This document shows positions 35,719 through 44,503 of a stretch of DNA of 64,000 bases, piece by piece (positions within the stretch are counted from its first letter, which is position 1; each line of letters begins with the position of its first letter). The stretch is from AG-339-G14 sp902553315. Its GTDB lineage: Bacteria > Pseudomonadota > Gammaproteobacteria > Magnimaribacterales > AG-339-G14. The DNA lies in contig CACDKN010000003.1 of NCBI GenBank assembly GCA_902553315.1, positions 62,001-126,000 of the forward strand. The letters are read 5' to 3'. The notes under the pieces are model-generated. The model was not told the DNA's origin. It worked only from the letters and a program-made list of their open reading frames with translations, and searched no databases. A program made the translations under genes and the position numbers.

Positions 35719-36297
35719 CTATATTTTATCGATACCTAGAATGTAACATTCTTTTGAAGTTGATCTTGAAGCATCAGGTTTTATTCTTTTAATTTTTCGA
35801 AAGCGATTTTTCAATTCATTTTTTAAAAAAATCATAGAATCGCCTTCGAAGCATTTACACAAGTATTTTCCACCAATTTTCAGAAATTTGTCTACTATAC
35901 TTATCTCTATTTCTAATAAGGATTTCATATTTTCCGAATCGATTATACTTACACCACTTATATTGGGGGCAATATCAGATAAAACAATAGATACCTTATT
36001 TAAATTGATCCTGTGAACATCTTTTAAGTCGATTTGAAAAAAATTTACGTTTTTTATTTCTTTCATCGGCAATATATCTATTGCAATTATTGAACCTGAG
36101 TCGCCTAGAATATTGCTTGCTACTTGACTCCAACCGCCTGGAGAAGAGCCAATATCAAGAACTTTATCCCCAGCCTTAATGATTTTGTTTTGTTTTTGTA
36201 TCTGAATTAATTTATAAGCTGCCCTAGATCTAAAACCATCTTTTTTTGATAGTGAATTATATTTTTCTCCCTTTGAATAAGATACATTTTTTGACAT
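35719..36297 (-). CDS. rlmE: 23S rRNA (uridine-2552-2'-O)-methyltransferase
   Basis: SAM-dependent FtsJ/RrmJ family, 192 residues. FRSRAAYKLIQIQ with the catalytic Lys, the SAM loop VLDIGSSPGGWSQVA, and VLSDIAPNISG with the catalytic Asp are clear. It lies between greA and ftsH as in Escherichia. The usual yhbY gene next to it is absent. Confidence 0.96.
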   Translation of the reverse strand: MSKNVSYSKGEKYNSLSKKDGFRSRAAYKLIQIQKQNKIIKAGDKVLDIGSSPGGWSQVASNILGDSGSIIAIDILPMKEIKNVNFFQIDLKDVHRINLNKVSIVLSDIAPNISGVSIIDSENMKSLLEIEISIVDKFLKIGGKYLCKCFEGDSMIFLKNELKNRFRKIKRIKPDASRSTSKECYILGIDKI

Positions 36298-36303
36298 GAA
36301 GAT

Positions 36304-36780
36304 TTATAAATGTTTTGTAGATACTATCTCATATTCTTTGAATCCTGAGGGAGTTTCAAACTTTATGATGTCACCTTCTTCTTTGCCTATTAGCGCCTTA
36401 GAAATAGGAGATGAATAAGATATTTTCCCTTTTTTTACATCAGCTTCATCCTCACCAACAATTTTATAAGTCACCTCTTTTTCTGAGCTCATTTCAAAAA
36501 GTGTAACAGTTGCTCCAAATATAACTCTTCCAGATTCTGGGATATTCTCTATCTCTATTATTTGAGATCTAGATAGTTTGGATTCTACTTCTCTAATCCT
36601 AGCCTCTGCTAAACCTTGTTGTTCCTTTGCTGCATGGTATTCAGCATTTTCTTTAAGGTCACCAAATTCTCTGGCTTCTGCAATGGCTTTTGATATTTTT
36701 GGTCTTTCAGTTAAAAGTTTTTGAAGCTCTTCTTGTAAAGCAACCTCTCCTTCTTTAGTCATGGGCTCTCTGTCAGGCAT
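36304..36780 (-). CDS. greA: Transcription elongation factor GreA
   Basis: Stimulates transcript cleavage by backtracked RNA polymerase. It has 158 residues: an N-terminal coiled coil with acidic tip pattern GDLKENAEYHAAKEQQ and a C-terminal FKBP-like domain (YSSPISKALIGKEEGD). Immediately after carB (6 bases), the conserved carB-greA order. Confidence 0.97.
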   Translation of the reverse strand: MPDREPMTKEGEVALQEELQKLLTERPKISKAIAEAREFGDLKENAEYHAAKEQQGLAEARIREVESKLSRSQIIEIENIPESGRVIFGATVTLFEMSSEKEVTYKIVGEDEADVKKGKISYSSPISKALIGKEEGDIIKFETPSGFKEYEIVSTKHL

Positions 36781-36786
36781 ATTTAA

Positions 36787-39700
36787 CTATATATCTTGTA
36801 ATTTTCTATAAGACCAATCAACCTTTTTTGTAATTACTTCACAAATAGCCTTCGCGCCTTTAATTGTTGTAGTACAACAAATTTTTTCATCTAATGCAGT
36901 TCTTCTTATTGAAGCAGAATCTAAAATTGATTCTCTACCCTCTGTTGTGTTTATAACAAGATTGACTTCTTTATTTTTCATCAAATCTACTATATTGGGC
37001 CTTCCTTCTATAACTTTTTTTATCTGGCTTACTTTAAAGCCCATATTTTTTATAACACTCGCAGTTCCTTTAGTTGCAATTAACTTGAAATCTTCTTCAA
37101 CCAACGAAGGCACTATTTCTGACAAAAATTGTTTATCTGTGTCCCTTACACTTATGAAGACTGATCCCTCTTTTGGAATTTCTACTCCTGCGCCAACCTC
37201 TGCTTTCTCAAAAGCCTCTGCAAATGAATTCCCTATCCCCATTACTTCGCCGGTAGATCTCATTTCTGGACCAAGTATAGGATCTACGTTTTGAAATTTA
37301 TTGAATGGCATCACAGCTTCTTTCACAAAAAAACCCTCTAAGTTTGGTACATTTTGAAATTTTAAATCTTTTAAACTTTTACCAGCCATTACCTTCGCAG
37401 CTACTCTTGCTAGGGGAATTCCTAATGCCTTCGAAACAAAAGGAATTGTCCTAGAAGCTCTAGGGTTTACTTCTAATATAAAAACATTGTTATTAACGTA
37501 GGCCAATTGAACGTTAACTAAGCCAATTATTTTCATATTAGATATTACCTTTTCAACTTCAATTTCAATCTTATTAATTGCCTCTTTTGAAATATCGTAG
37601 GGAGGAATTGAGCATGCGGAATCGCCAGAATGAACCCCGGCTTGTTCTATATGTTGAAGGATTCCGCAAATGATAAATTCTTTTCCATCGCTAATTGCTT
37701 CAACATCAAATTCAATTGCTACATCTAGAAATCTATCCAATAGCACTGGATTGGAATCATTCACTTGAAAAGCGCTACTTAAATATTTTTTGAGGTCATC
37801 TTCATCGTATACTATTTCCATGGCTCTTCCTCCTAGAACATAAGAAGGTCTTACAACCAGTGGGAATCCTATTAAATTTGCAACTTCGATAGCTTCTGTT
37901 TCATTTGAAGCCATTCCATTTGGTGGTTGAGACAGATCATATTTTTCTACAAAATTTAAAAATCTTTCTCTATCTTCAGCTAAATCTATTTGATCTGGCG
38001 ATGTACCTAAAATTGGAACACCCAAATTATCAAGTTCGTTTGCAAGCTTTAGAGGAGTCTGTCCACCATATTGAACAATCAAACCTTCTGGTTTTTCAAG
38101 TTCAACTATTTCAATAACGTCTTCTAGTGTAATTGGCTCAAAATATAAACGGTCTGAAGTATCATAATCAGTAGAAACTGTTTCGGGATTACAATTAACC
38201 ATTATAGTTTCGTAACCGTCTTCTTTGAGAGCTTGAGCAGCATGAACACAACAATAATCAAATTCTATGCCTTGTCCAATCCTATTCGGCCCTCCTCCCA
38301 AAACCATAATTTTTTTGTTTTTAGAGGGTTCTGCCTCACACTCATCCTGATAAGTAGAATACATGTAAGCAGTAGATGTTCTAAATTCAGCTCCACATGT
38401 ATCAACTCTTTTGAAAACTGGATTTATGTTTAGACTTTTTCGAGTATTTCTTACTTCTGCTTCATTAATATTCAATATCTGAGATATTCTTTGGTCAGAA
38501 AAGCCTCTTTTTTTCGCACCAAGAAAATCAGATTTATTTTCCAAAAATCCTTTTTTCTTTATCAAGTTTTCGTAGCTTATTAGCTCTTGTAATTCACTTA
38601 AAAACCAAGGGTCAATTCCAGATGCTTCATAAATTTCTTCAACTTCATAACCCCTTCTGAAAGCTTCAGCTATATAAAAAATCCTTTCAGCAGAAGGAGA
38701 AATTAATTTAGATCTAATTTCGGTTTTCGTCGGCTTCGCGTCAAACTCCTCTAATCCACTCTTCCCAATTTCTAAACCCCTGATTGCTTTTTGAAATGAT
38801 TCTTGAAATGAAGAGCCAATGGCCATCACTTCGCCTACGGATTTCATCTGCGAAGTTAAAATTTCTTCTGCTCCAGGAAACTTTTCGAAATTGAACCTTG
38901 GAATCTTTGTGACCACATAATCTATTGTGGGCTCAAAAGAAGCGGGAATTCCATCATCACTAATATCATTTTTTAACTCATCTAAGGTAAATCCTACAGC
39001 CAACTTTGCTGCTATTTTGGCTATTGGAAATCCTGTAGCTTTTGAAGCAAGAGCTGACGATCTTGAAACTCTAGGATTCATTTCAATAATGACCATTTCG
39101 CCATTTTTAGGATTTATAGAAAATTGAACATTCGAACCACCTGTTTCAACACCTACTTCTCTTAATATAGCCATAGAAGCATTTCGCATTTTTTGATATT
39201 CCTTATCAGTTAAAGTTTGAGCTGGTGCTACGGTAATGGAATCACCAGTATGAACTCCCATTGGATCAAAGTTTTCTATGCTGCATATTATTATGCAGTT
39301 GTCTGCTTTATCTCTGACTACTTCCATTTCGTATTCTTTCCAGCCAGATAAATATTGGTCGATATAAAGTTCAGATGTTGGAGAAAGATCAAGCCCCCTT
39401 TCACAAATTTCTTCAAATTCATCCGGATTATATGCAATTCCACTTCCAGATCCTCCCATAGTGAAATTTGGACGGATAATACAAGGAAAGCCGACTTCGT
39501 CTAAAATTTTTTGCGCTTCCAAAAGATTATGAGCAAGTCCAGCTTTTGGTGTTTTTAGGCCAATTTTTTTCATGCATGATGCAAAAAGTTCTCTATCCTC
39601 AGCTTTATCGATTGCTTCTTTTGTAGCGCCTATCAGCTCAACATCGAATTCCTTTAAAACTCCATGTTTGTTTAGATCGAGAGCTGCATTAAGGCCTGTT

Positions 39701-39978
39701 TGTCCACCCATGGTAGGTAAAATTGCATCCGGTCTTTCTTTAGCGATTATTTGTTTTAAGGATTTCCAATTTATAGGCTCTATATAAGTCGAATCAGCTA
39801 ATTCTGGATCAGTCATGATTGTAGCTGGATTAGAGTTAACCAAGATAACTCTGAAACCTTCCTCTTTTAAAGCTTTACAAGCTTGAACACCCGAGTAATC
39901 AAATTCACAAGCTTGACCTATTACAATAGGGCCAGCTCCAATTATCAATATAGAGCTAATATCTTTTCTTTTAGGCAT
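36787..39978 (-). CDS. carB: Carbamoyl-phosphate synthase large subunit
   Basis: Makes carbamoyl phosphate for pyrimidines and arginine. It has 1063 residues in the tandem ATP-grasp layout: first half with ILIIGAGPIVIGQACEFDYSG (cited by its GAGPIVIGQ core), EMNPRVSRSSALASKATG, and second half with GGGPNRIGQGIEFDYCC and EVNPRASRTIPFVSKA. The C-terminal allosteric domain covers about the last 130 residues. It starts two bases after the carA stop and precedes greA. Confidence 0.98.
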   Translation of the reverse strand: MPKRKDISSILIIGAGPIVIGQACEFDYSGVQACKALKEEGFRVILVNSNPATIMTDPELADSTYIEPINWKSLKQIIAKERPDAILPTMGGQTGLNAALDLNKHGVLKEFDVELIGATKEAIDKAEDRELFASCMKKIGLKTPKAGLAHNLLEAQKILDEVGFPCIIRPNFTMGGSGSGIAYNPDEFEEICERGLDLSPTSELYIDQYLSGWKEYEMEVVRDKADNCIIICSIENFDPMGVHTGDSITVAPAQTLTDKEYQKMRNASMAILREVGVETGGSNVQFSINPKNGEMVIIEMNPRVSRSSALASKATGFPIAKIAAKLAVGFTLDELKNDISDDGIPASFEPTIDYVVTKIPRFNFEKFPGAEEILTSQMKSVGEVMAIGSSFQESFQKAIRGLEIGKSGLEEFDAKPTKTEIRSKLISPSAERIFYIAEAFRRGYEVEEIYEASGIDPWFLSELQELISYENLIKKKGFLENKSDFLGAKKRGFSDQRISQILNINEAEVRNTRKSLNINPVFKRVDTCGAEFRTSTAYMYSTYQDECEAEPSKNKKIMVLGGGPNRIGQGIEFDYCCVHAAQALKEDGYETIMVNCNPETVSTDYDTSDRLYFEPITLEDVIEIVELEKPEGLIVQYGGQTPLKLANELDNLGVPILGTSPDQIDLAEDRERFLNFVEKYDLSQPPNGMASNETEAIEVANLIGFPLVVRPSYVLGGRAMEIVYDEDDLKKYLSSAFQVNDSNPVLLDRFLDVAIEFDVEAISDGKEFIICGILQHIEQAGVHSGDSACSIPPYDISKEAINKIEIEVEKVISNMKIIGLVNVQLAYVNNNVFILEVNPRASRTIPFVSKALGIPLARVAAKVMAGKSLKDLKFQNVPNLEGFFVKEAVMPFNKFQNVDPILGPEMRSTGEVMGIGNSFAEAFEKAEVGAGVEIPKEGSVFISVRDTDKQFLSEIVPSLVEEDFKLIATKGTASVIKNMGFKVSQIKKVIEGRPNIVDLMKNKEVNLVINTTEGRESILDSASIRRTALDEKICCTTTIKGAKAICEVITKKVDWSYRKLQDI

Positions 39979-39980
39979 TT

Positions 39981-41102
39981 TTAAGTAACCATGTTTTGAA
40001 TAAACTTATCAAACAATTTTCTAATGTCCTGTGGTCCTGGGCTAGCTTCTGGATGCCCTTGAAACCCAAATACTTTGCCTTCATCGTAAGAAATTCCTTG
40101 TATTGTGTTATCGAATAAAGATCTATGGGTAACCTCAACATTATTATTATTTTTGACGCTACTATCACTAACAGTAAACCCATGGTTTTGACTTGTTATA
40201 TATACTTCATTAGTTTTTAAATCTTTCACTGGATGGTTAGCGCCATGATGTCCAAATTTCATTTTTTCTGTCTTTAATCCAAGAGCAAGTCCTAATAATT
40301 GATGACCTAAACAAATTCCAAAAATTGGTATCTTTTTTTTCAAGAAAACCTTGATTGCATCTATAGCGTATTTACAAGGATCTGGATCACCAGGACCGTT
40401 TGATAGAAAAATACCATCTGGCTTCATTTTCAAAACTTCTTCAGCCGAAGTTTTTGCTGAAACTACAATTACCTCGCATCCTCTATCTACCAAAAGACGC
40501 AAAATGTTGTGTTTCACTCCAAAATCATATGCGACTACTTTGAGGATATTTTTTTTTGAATTTTCATTTTCCGTTCCTTCTTTCCAAACATATTTATCAG
40601 TGCAAGTTACCTTTTGTGCTAAATCCTTTCCTTTTAGATCTCCAAAAGAATCAAACATCGAGTCAATTTTAGTGTTAGGGAGATTCTCTTTCGAAATCAC
40701 TGCGGGTTGAGAACCCTCTTCTCTTAAAATTCTTGTAAGTTTTCTGGTATCAATTCCAGCAATACCGATAATTTTTTTCTTTGTTAAAAAACTATTCAGA
40801 CTTTCTTCATTCCGCCAGTTACTTGTAAACTTTGTCTGCTCTCTTATGACGATCCCTTTACACCCACCAGTGAAAGATTCTAGATCTTGATTGTTTGTGC
40901 CTACATTGCCAATATGTGGATAAGTAAAACAAACAATCTGATCTGTATAAGAAAGATCAGTTATTACTTCTTGGTATCCCGACATAGAAGTATTGAAAAT
41001 TATCTCTCCGACTTGAGGTTCATCTGAACCAAAAATCTCTCCAAAAAAAATATGCCCAGATTTTAAAGTGAGTTTTGCTTCTTTATTTCTTTTATTATTC
41101 AA
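39981..41102 (-). CDS. carA: Carbamoyl-phosphate synthase small subunit
   Basis: Glutaminase subunit supplying ammonia to CarB. It has 373 residues: N-terminal region FNTSMSGYQEVITDLSY and YPHIGNVGTN, class I amidotransferase domain with nucleophile Cys264 (GICLGHQ) and GHPEASPGP. The start is TTG at 41102: an in-frame stop lies 12 bases upstream and no ATG fits the alignment. There is no clear Shine-Dalgarno. A hairpin with a U8 tract lies just upstream, and a 27-codon frame overlaps the start by 8 bases, so control of the carA start deserves attention. Confidence 0.96.
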   Translation of the reverse strand: MNNKRNKEAKLTLKSGHIFFGEIFGSDEPQVGEIIFNTSMSGYQEVITDLSYTDQIVCFTYPHIGNVGTNNQDLESFTGGCKGIVIREQTKFTSNWRNEESLNSFLTKKKIIGIAGIDTRKLTRILREEGSQPAVISKENLPNTKIDSMFDSFGDLKGKDLAQKVTCTDKYVWKEGTENENSKKNILKVVAYDFGVKHNILRLLVDRGCEVIVVSAKTSAEEVLKMKPDGIFLSNGPGDPDPCKYAIDAIKVFLKKKIPIFGICLGHQLLGLALGLKTEKMKFGHHGANHPVKDLKTNEVYITSQNHGFTVSDSSVKNNNNVEVTHRSLFDNTIQGISYDEGKVFGFQGHPEASPGPQDIRKLFDKFIQNMVT

Positions 41103-41178
41103 AGCTGTTGATTAAAAAAAATCGCGACATAGAAGAAAATCTAAGTATCGCGATAGTTACGTCTAATGCCGATTGCAT
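41095..41178 (-). CDS. Possible carA leader peptide, 27 codons
   Basis: An ATG at 41178 opens a frame reading MQSALDVTIA then ILRFSSMSRF and FLINSFE, ending with TAA at 41095 inside the first codons of carA (8-base overlap). The frame runs through the whole hairpin, and the U8 tract encodes Phe-Phe and part of the next codon. There is no Shine-Dalgarno, and the predicted start site is only a few bases upstream, so it might be leaderless. The layout resembles leader peptides of attenuated operons such as pyrL-pyrBI, but a chance frame of this length is quite possible. Confidence 0.3.
   Translation of the reverse strand: MQSALDVTIAILRFSSMSRFFLINSFE
41114..41154 (-). terminator. Hairpin with U8 tract in carA leader
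   Basis: On the minus strand ATCGCGA (41154-41148) and TCGCGAT (41127-41121) can form a 7-base perfect stem with a 20-base loop, followed immediately by eight T residues (41121-41114) and then the carA start 12 bases on. This is the shape of an intrinsic terminator, though the loop is long. No minus-strand gene lies upstream, so it would act within the carA leader as an attenuator. The two ATCGCGA copies could alternatively be a protein-binding site. Confidence 0.45.
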
Positions 41179-41187
41179 TAAAAAACG

Positions 41188-41216
41188 ACTATAATGAAAT
41201 ATGTACGTTTAGTCCA
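41188..41216 (-). promoter_or_regulatory. Candidate carA promoter
   Basis: TGGACT, then 17 bases, then TATAGT (41193-41188) on the minus strand matches sigma-70 boxes at four and five of six positions. It would start transcription near 41181, giving a leader of about 80 bases that includes the hairpin. Confidence 0.4.
41190..41195 (+). promoter_or_regulatory. Candidate -10 box for map-dapC-dapD
   Basis: A perfect TATAAT at 41190-41195 would start transcription near 41202, about 33 bases before the map ATG. It overlaps the proposed -10 of the divergent carA promoter, so the two would compete. No good -35 is seen. Confidence 0.35.
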
Positions 41217-41234
41217 TGGATATCTCTAAAGAAA

Positions 41235-42002
41235 ATGATAAAAAGTTCAGAAGACATAAAAAAAATGAGAGAAGCGGGCAAAATAGCTGCTAAAACTCTT
41301 GAAATGATTGAAGAATTCATCAAGCCTGGTGTGAGTACAGGCGAACTTGATAGCATATGTCATAAATTCATAACAGAAGACCAAAGATGTATTCCAGCAC
41401 CGCTCAATTATAAAGGCTTCCCTAAATCTATATGCACTTCTGTCAATCAAGTGGTATGTCATGGAATTCCAAGTAAAACAAAAATTTTAAAAAACGGTGA
41501 CATAATGAATATCGACGTTACCGTTATCAAAGATGGGTTCCATGGAGATACAAGTAAAATGTTTTTTGTTGGAAAAGAAAAGCCCCATGCTAAAAAATTA
41601 GTGGAAACGACTCAAAAATGCATGTATGAAGCCATCAAAATTGTTCGTCCGGGAGTAAGACTTGGAGACATTGGACACAAGATTCAGACAATTGCAGAAA
41701 ATAATCATTATTCTGTTGTAAGAGACTATTGTGGTCATGGAATTGGAAGAGTCTTTCACGAGGATCCTCAAGTACTTCATTATGGTCAGCCAAATACTGG
41801 TTTAGCTTTAAAAGAAGGAATGTGTTTTACGATAGAGCCAATGATAAATATTGGAACACATAAAACTAAATTATCTAAACAGGATGGCTGGACAGTTGAA
41901 ACACTTGATGGGAGGCTTTCAGCTCAATGGGAGCACACAATATTGGTTACTCCTGATGGTTTCGAAGTTCTAACAATTCGTGAAGAAGAATTAATACAAT
42001 GA
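41235..42002 (+). CDS. map: Methionine aminopeptidase
   Basis: Removes N-terminal Met. From the ATG at 41235 it has 255 residues starting MIKSSEDIKKMREAG, which aligns with the family start; the in-frame ATG at 41166 would add 23 unrelated residues. Metal-ligand segments are present: NIDVTVIKDGFHGDTSKMF (two Asp), CGHGIGRVFHEDP (His) and TIEPM and WEHTI (Glu). Its stop overlaps dapC. In Escherichia and Pseudomonas glnD follows map; here it is missing. Confidence 0.96.
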   Translation: MIKSSEDIKKMREAGKIAAKTLEMIEEFIKPGVSTGELDSICHKFITEDQRCIPAPLNYKGFPKSICTSVNQVVCHGIPSKTKILKNGDIMNIDVTVIKDGFHGDTSKMFFVGKEKPHAKKLVETTQKCMYEAIKIVRPGVRLGDIGHKIQTIAENNHYSVVRDYCGHGIGRVFHEDPQVLHYGQPNTGLALKEGMCFTIEPMINIGTHKTKLSKQDGWTVETLDGRLSAQWEHTILVTPDGFEVLTIREEELIQ

Positions 42003-43165
42003 ACCCTCTTATTTCTGAAGTAAATTCTTATCCATTTGATAGATTGCGGAATCTGTTGGGTAAATCGTCGCCAAAAAAAAATAAAAACGATTTTATAAAC
42101 TTATCTATCGGAGAACCAAAGCAAAATTCAAACAAAGAAATCTTAAAAATCCTAAAAAAAAATGAAAAACTTTTTTCTCAATACCCTCCAATTGAAAGTA
42201 TTCGAGAACTTACCGATAGTTATAAGACGTATTTGAATAAAAGGTTTGGTGTTTCAAATATCGAAAATGAAAATATTTTAAATTTGGGTGGAACTAGAGA
42301 AGGCACCTTTTCAGTAATTCAATCTTTATTTAATAGATCTTTAAAATCAAAAAAACCATTTATTTTTATGCCTAATCCTTTTTATCAAATTTATGGAGGC
42401 GCATCTTTATTTGCTGGCGCAATTTCTAAACATATAAATTTAAATGAAGAAAAAGGTTTTATCCTTGACCTAGACTCTGTAAGTGAAAGCCAGTGGAGAA
42501 AGTGTCAACTTCTAATAATGTGCTCTCCTTCTAATCCCACAGGAAGCGTCATGGAGAAAGAGGAAATTTTAAAAGTTATTAAACTTTCTAGGAAATATAA
42601 TTTTTATATTGTCAGCGATGAATGTTATATAGATATCTATCGTAAAAAACCTCCAGAAAGTTTTATTCAAGTATCTATTGAAAAGTACGGAAACATGAAA
42701 AATATTGTTTCTCTTCATAGTTTATCCAAAAGATCAAACCTACCGGGATTTAGATCTGGAATGATTTGTGGAGACAAAAAACTTATAAACAATTTCAAAA
42801 AGTACAGAGCCTTTCATGGGGTAAGCATTCCTTTGCCAATTCAGATGGCGAGTTCAGCTGCTTGGAAGGATGAAAAAACAGTATTTAAGAATCGAGATTT
42901 TTACAAAGAAAATTTTGAACTTGCAAAAAAAATTCTTAATTATGACGCTCCTGAAGGAGCCTTTTATATGTGGTTAAAAACTGAAGATGGTGAAAAATTT
43001 TCTAAAACTTTGTTTATTGAAAAGAATATTGTTACTCTTCCTGGAAAATATCTTGCTGTTTCCAAAAATGGTAAGAATCCAGCTGAGAACTATGTAAGAA
43101 TTGCTTTAGTTCACAACAAAAAAATAGTTAAAGAGGCTTTGGAAAAAATTTCAGAAATTTTATGA
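41999..43165 (+). CDS. dapC: N-succinyldiaminopimelate aminotransferase
   Basis: PLP-dependent class I/II aminotransferase of the succinylase lysine/DAP pathway. It has 388 residues, with MNPLISEVNSYPFDRLRNLL start typical of DapC, CSPSNPTG, SDECYIDIY and the PLP Lys244 in SLHSLSKRSNLPGFRSG. It is coupled to map and to dapD by four-base overlaps, and the dapD neighbour supports the substrate assignment. Confidence 0.92.
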   Translation: MNPLISEVNSYPFDRLRNLLGKSSPKKNKNDFINLSIGEPKQNSNKEILKILKKNEKLFSQYPPIESIRELTDSYKTYLNKRFGVSNIENENILNLGGTREGTFSVIQSLFNRSLKSKKPFIFMPNPFYQIYGGASLFAGAISKHINLNEEKGFILDLDSVSESQWRKCQLLIMCSPSNPTGSVMEKEEILKVIKLSRKYNFYIVSDECYIDIYRKKPPESFIQVSIEKYGNMKNIVSLHSLSKRSNLPGFRSGMICGDKKLINNFKKYRAFHGVSIPLPIQMASSAAWKDEKTVFKNRDFYKENFELAKKILNYDAPEGAFYMWLKTEDGEKFSKTLFIEKNIVTLPGKYLAVSKNGKNPAENYVRIALVHNKKIVKEALEKISEIL

Positions 43166-44070
43166 CAAATAAGACTTGGCGAGGTTATGGCTTGGGTACC
43201 AAAAACAAGAAAGGTGCTTATATTGAAATGTATTTCGCTCCAGAAAACATAATAGAAACGTCGAACGTAGTCGTTGATCCAGATAATGAAATTATTAAAA
43301 AATTTGAAATAGTTTTTGTATCAGATGATAAGCCGCCTGAATCAGTCAGTGAAGCTTATCTAAAACTTCATTTATTATCATTAAGAAAAGTTAAGCCAAA
43401 TGAAACAAACTTAGATGGTATTTTTAACATTCTTCCAAATGTTGCTTGGACATCTCTTGGGCCAGTTGATGCTGAAGAGCTCTCTAATTTTCTTCATGAA
43501 AATAAAGAAAAAGGGGTTCCAGTTAAGGTTTTCTCCATAGATAAGTTTCCTAGTTTGACCGACTACGTTTCTTTGAGTGATGTCAGAATTGCAGACGCAA
43601 GTCGTGTAAGACTTGGAGCGTATCTTGGCCCAGGTACTACTGTAATGCATGAAGGATTCGTAAACTTTAATTCTGGAACGCTTGGTGAAGCCATGGTTGA
43701 AGGAAGAATTTCCCAAGGAGTTATAGTAGCTGAAAATTCTGATATTGGAGGAGGCGCGTCTACTATGGGTACCCTTTCAGGAGGAAATGAAATAAAAATT
43801 TCTGTTGGAAAAAATTGCCTTTTAGGAGCAAATTCCGGACTTGGTATTCCTTTAGGTGATAGATGCACCATAGAAGCAGGATTATATTTAACAAGTGGTT
43901 CAAAAGTTGAAATTCTTAACGAAAATGGAGATGTAGAAACTTCTTTGAAAGCCAGCGAGTTAGCAAATAAACCTGATCTTTTATTTTTAAGAAATTCATT
44001 GACTGGCGCTATCCAATGTAAAAAAAATAAAAATGTAAATAAGCTCAATAAAGATTTGCATGACAATTGA
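43162..44070 (+). CDS. dapD: Tetrahydrodipicolinate N-succinyltransferase
   Basis: Succinylates tetrahydrodipicolinate on the way to meso-DAP. It has 302 residues, left-handed beta-helix type: MVEGRISQGVIVAENSDIGG and LLGANSGLGIPLGDRC match the long (pseudomonad and actinobacterial) DapD class rather than the 274-residue Escherichia form. It overlaps dapC by four bases and the RDD gene by 11. Confidence 0.95.
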   Translation: MTNKTWRGYGLGTKNKKGAYIEMYFAPENIIETSNVVVDPDNEIIKKFEIVFVSDDKPPESVSEAYLKLHLLSLRKVKPNETNLDGIFNILPNVAWTSLGPVDAEELSNFLHENKEKGVPVKVFSIDKFPSLTDYVSLSDVRIADASRVRLGAYLGPGTTVMHEGFVNFNSGTLGEAMVEGRISQGVIVAENSDIGGGASTMGTLSGGNEIKISVGKNCLLGANSGLGIPLGDRCTIEAGLYLTSGSKVEILNENGDVETSLKASELANKPDLLFLRNSLTGAIQCKKNKNVNKLNKDLHDN

Positions 44071-44503
44071 GGAGTCATTAAGAGAAGAATATAAACCAGC
44101 TAGCTTTCTCAGAAGAATCTTAGCTCTTTTCTACGATAGCCTGTTATTAGCTGGAATTATATTGGGATACTTGCTTATAGTTACTTTAATATTTGGAGGT
44201 ACATTTGAAAGTATTTTGGAAAGAATATTTTTACAATTTTCTTACTTAACCCTAGGCGTGATTTTTTTTACTTATTTCTGGAAGGTAAACAAAGGGCAAA
44301 CATTAGGAATGCAAGTCTGGAAAATAAGGATAGTTGGAGATGAAAATAACGAACCTTCTACAAAAAATCTTATTTATAGAAGCTTATTGGGATTTGTTTT
44401 CAATTTAGCTTTTGGTTCAAATTATTTGTTTATTTTTTTTAATAAAGACAAAAAATCTATCAATGATTTATTGTCAAAAACTAAAACAATAAAAATCAAT
44501 TAA
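44060..44503 (+). CDS. RDD-family membrane protein
   Basis: A 147-residue protein with about three hydrophobic helices (around 22-48, 59-77, 108-126) and the RDD pattern: PASFLRRILALFYDSLLLAG at the N-terminus, then KGQTLGMQVWKIRIV and LIYRSLLGF. Function is unknown; some RDD proteins are linked to ion transport. RDD genes are often beside lptG in gammaproteobacteria, and here the stop overlaps the convergent lptG stop by 8 bases. Confidence 0.85.
   Translation: MTIEESLREEYKPASFLRRILALFYDSLLLAGIILGYLLIVTLIFGGTFESILERIFLQFSYLTLGVIFFTYFWKVNKGQTLGMQVWKIRIVGDENNEPSTKNLIYRSLLGFVFNLAFGSNYLFIFFNKDKKSINDLLSKTKTIKIN

Noticed and set aside
41166..41234. Longer map with start at 41166
   Set aside because: The extra 23 residues do not fit the family and would cover the divergent promoter region.
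43563..44078. 171-residue minus-strand frame opposite dapD
   Set aside because: Antisense to conserved beta-helix repeats; the length is due to the periodic composition of the repeats.
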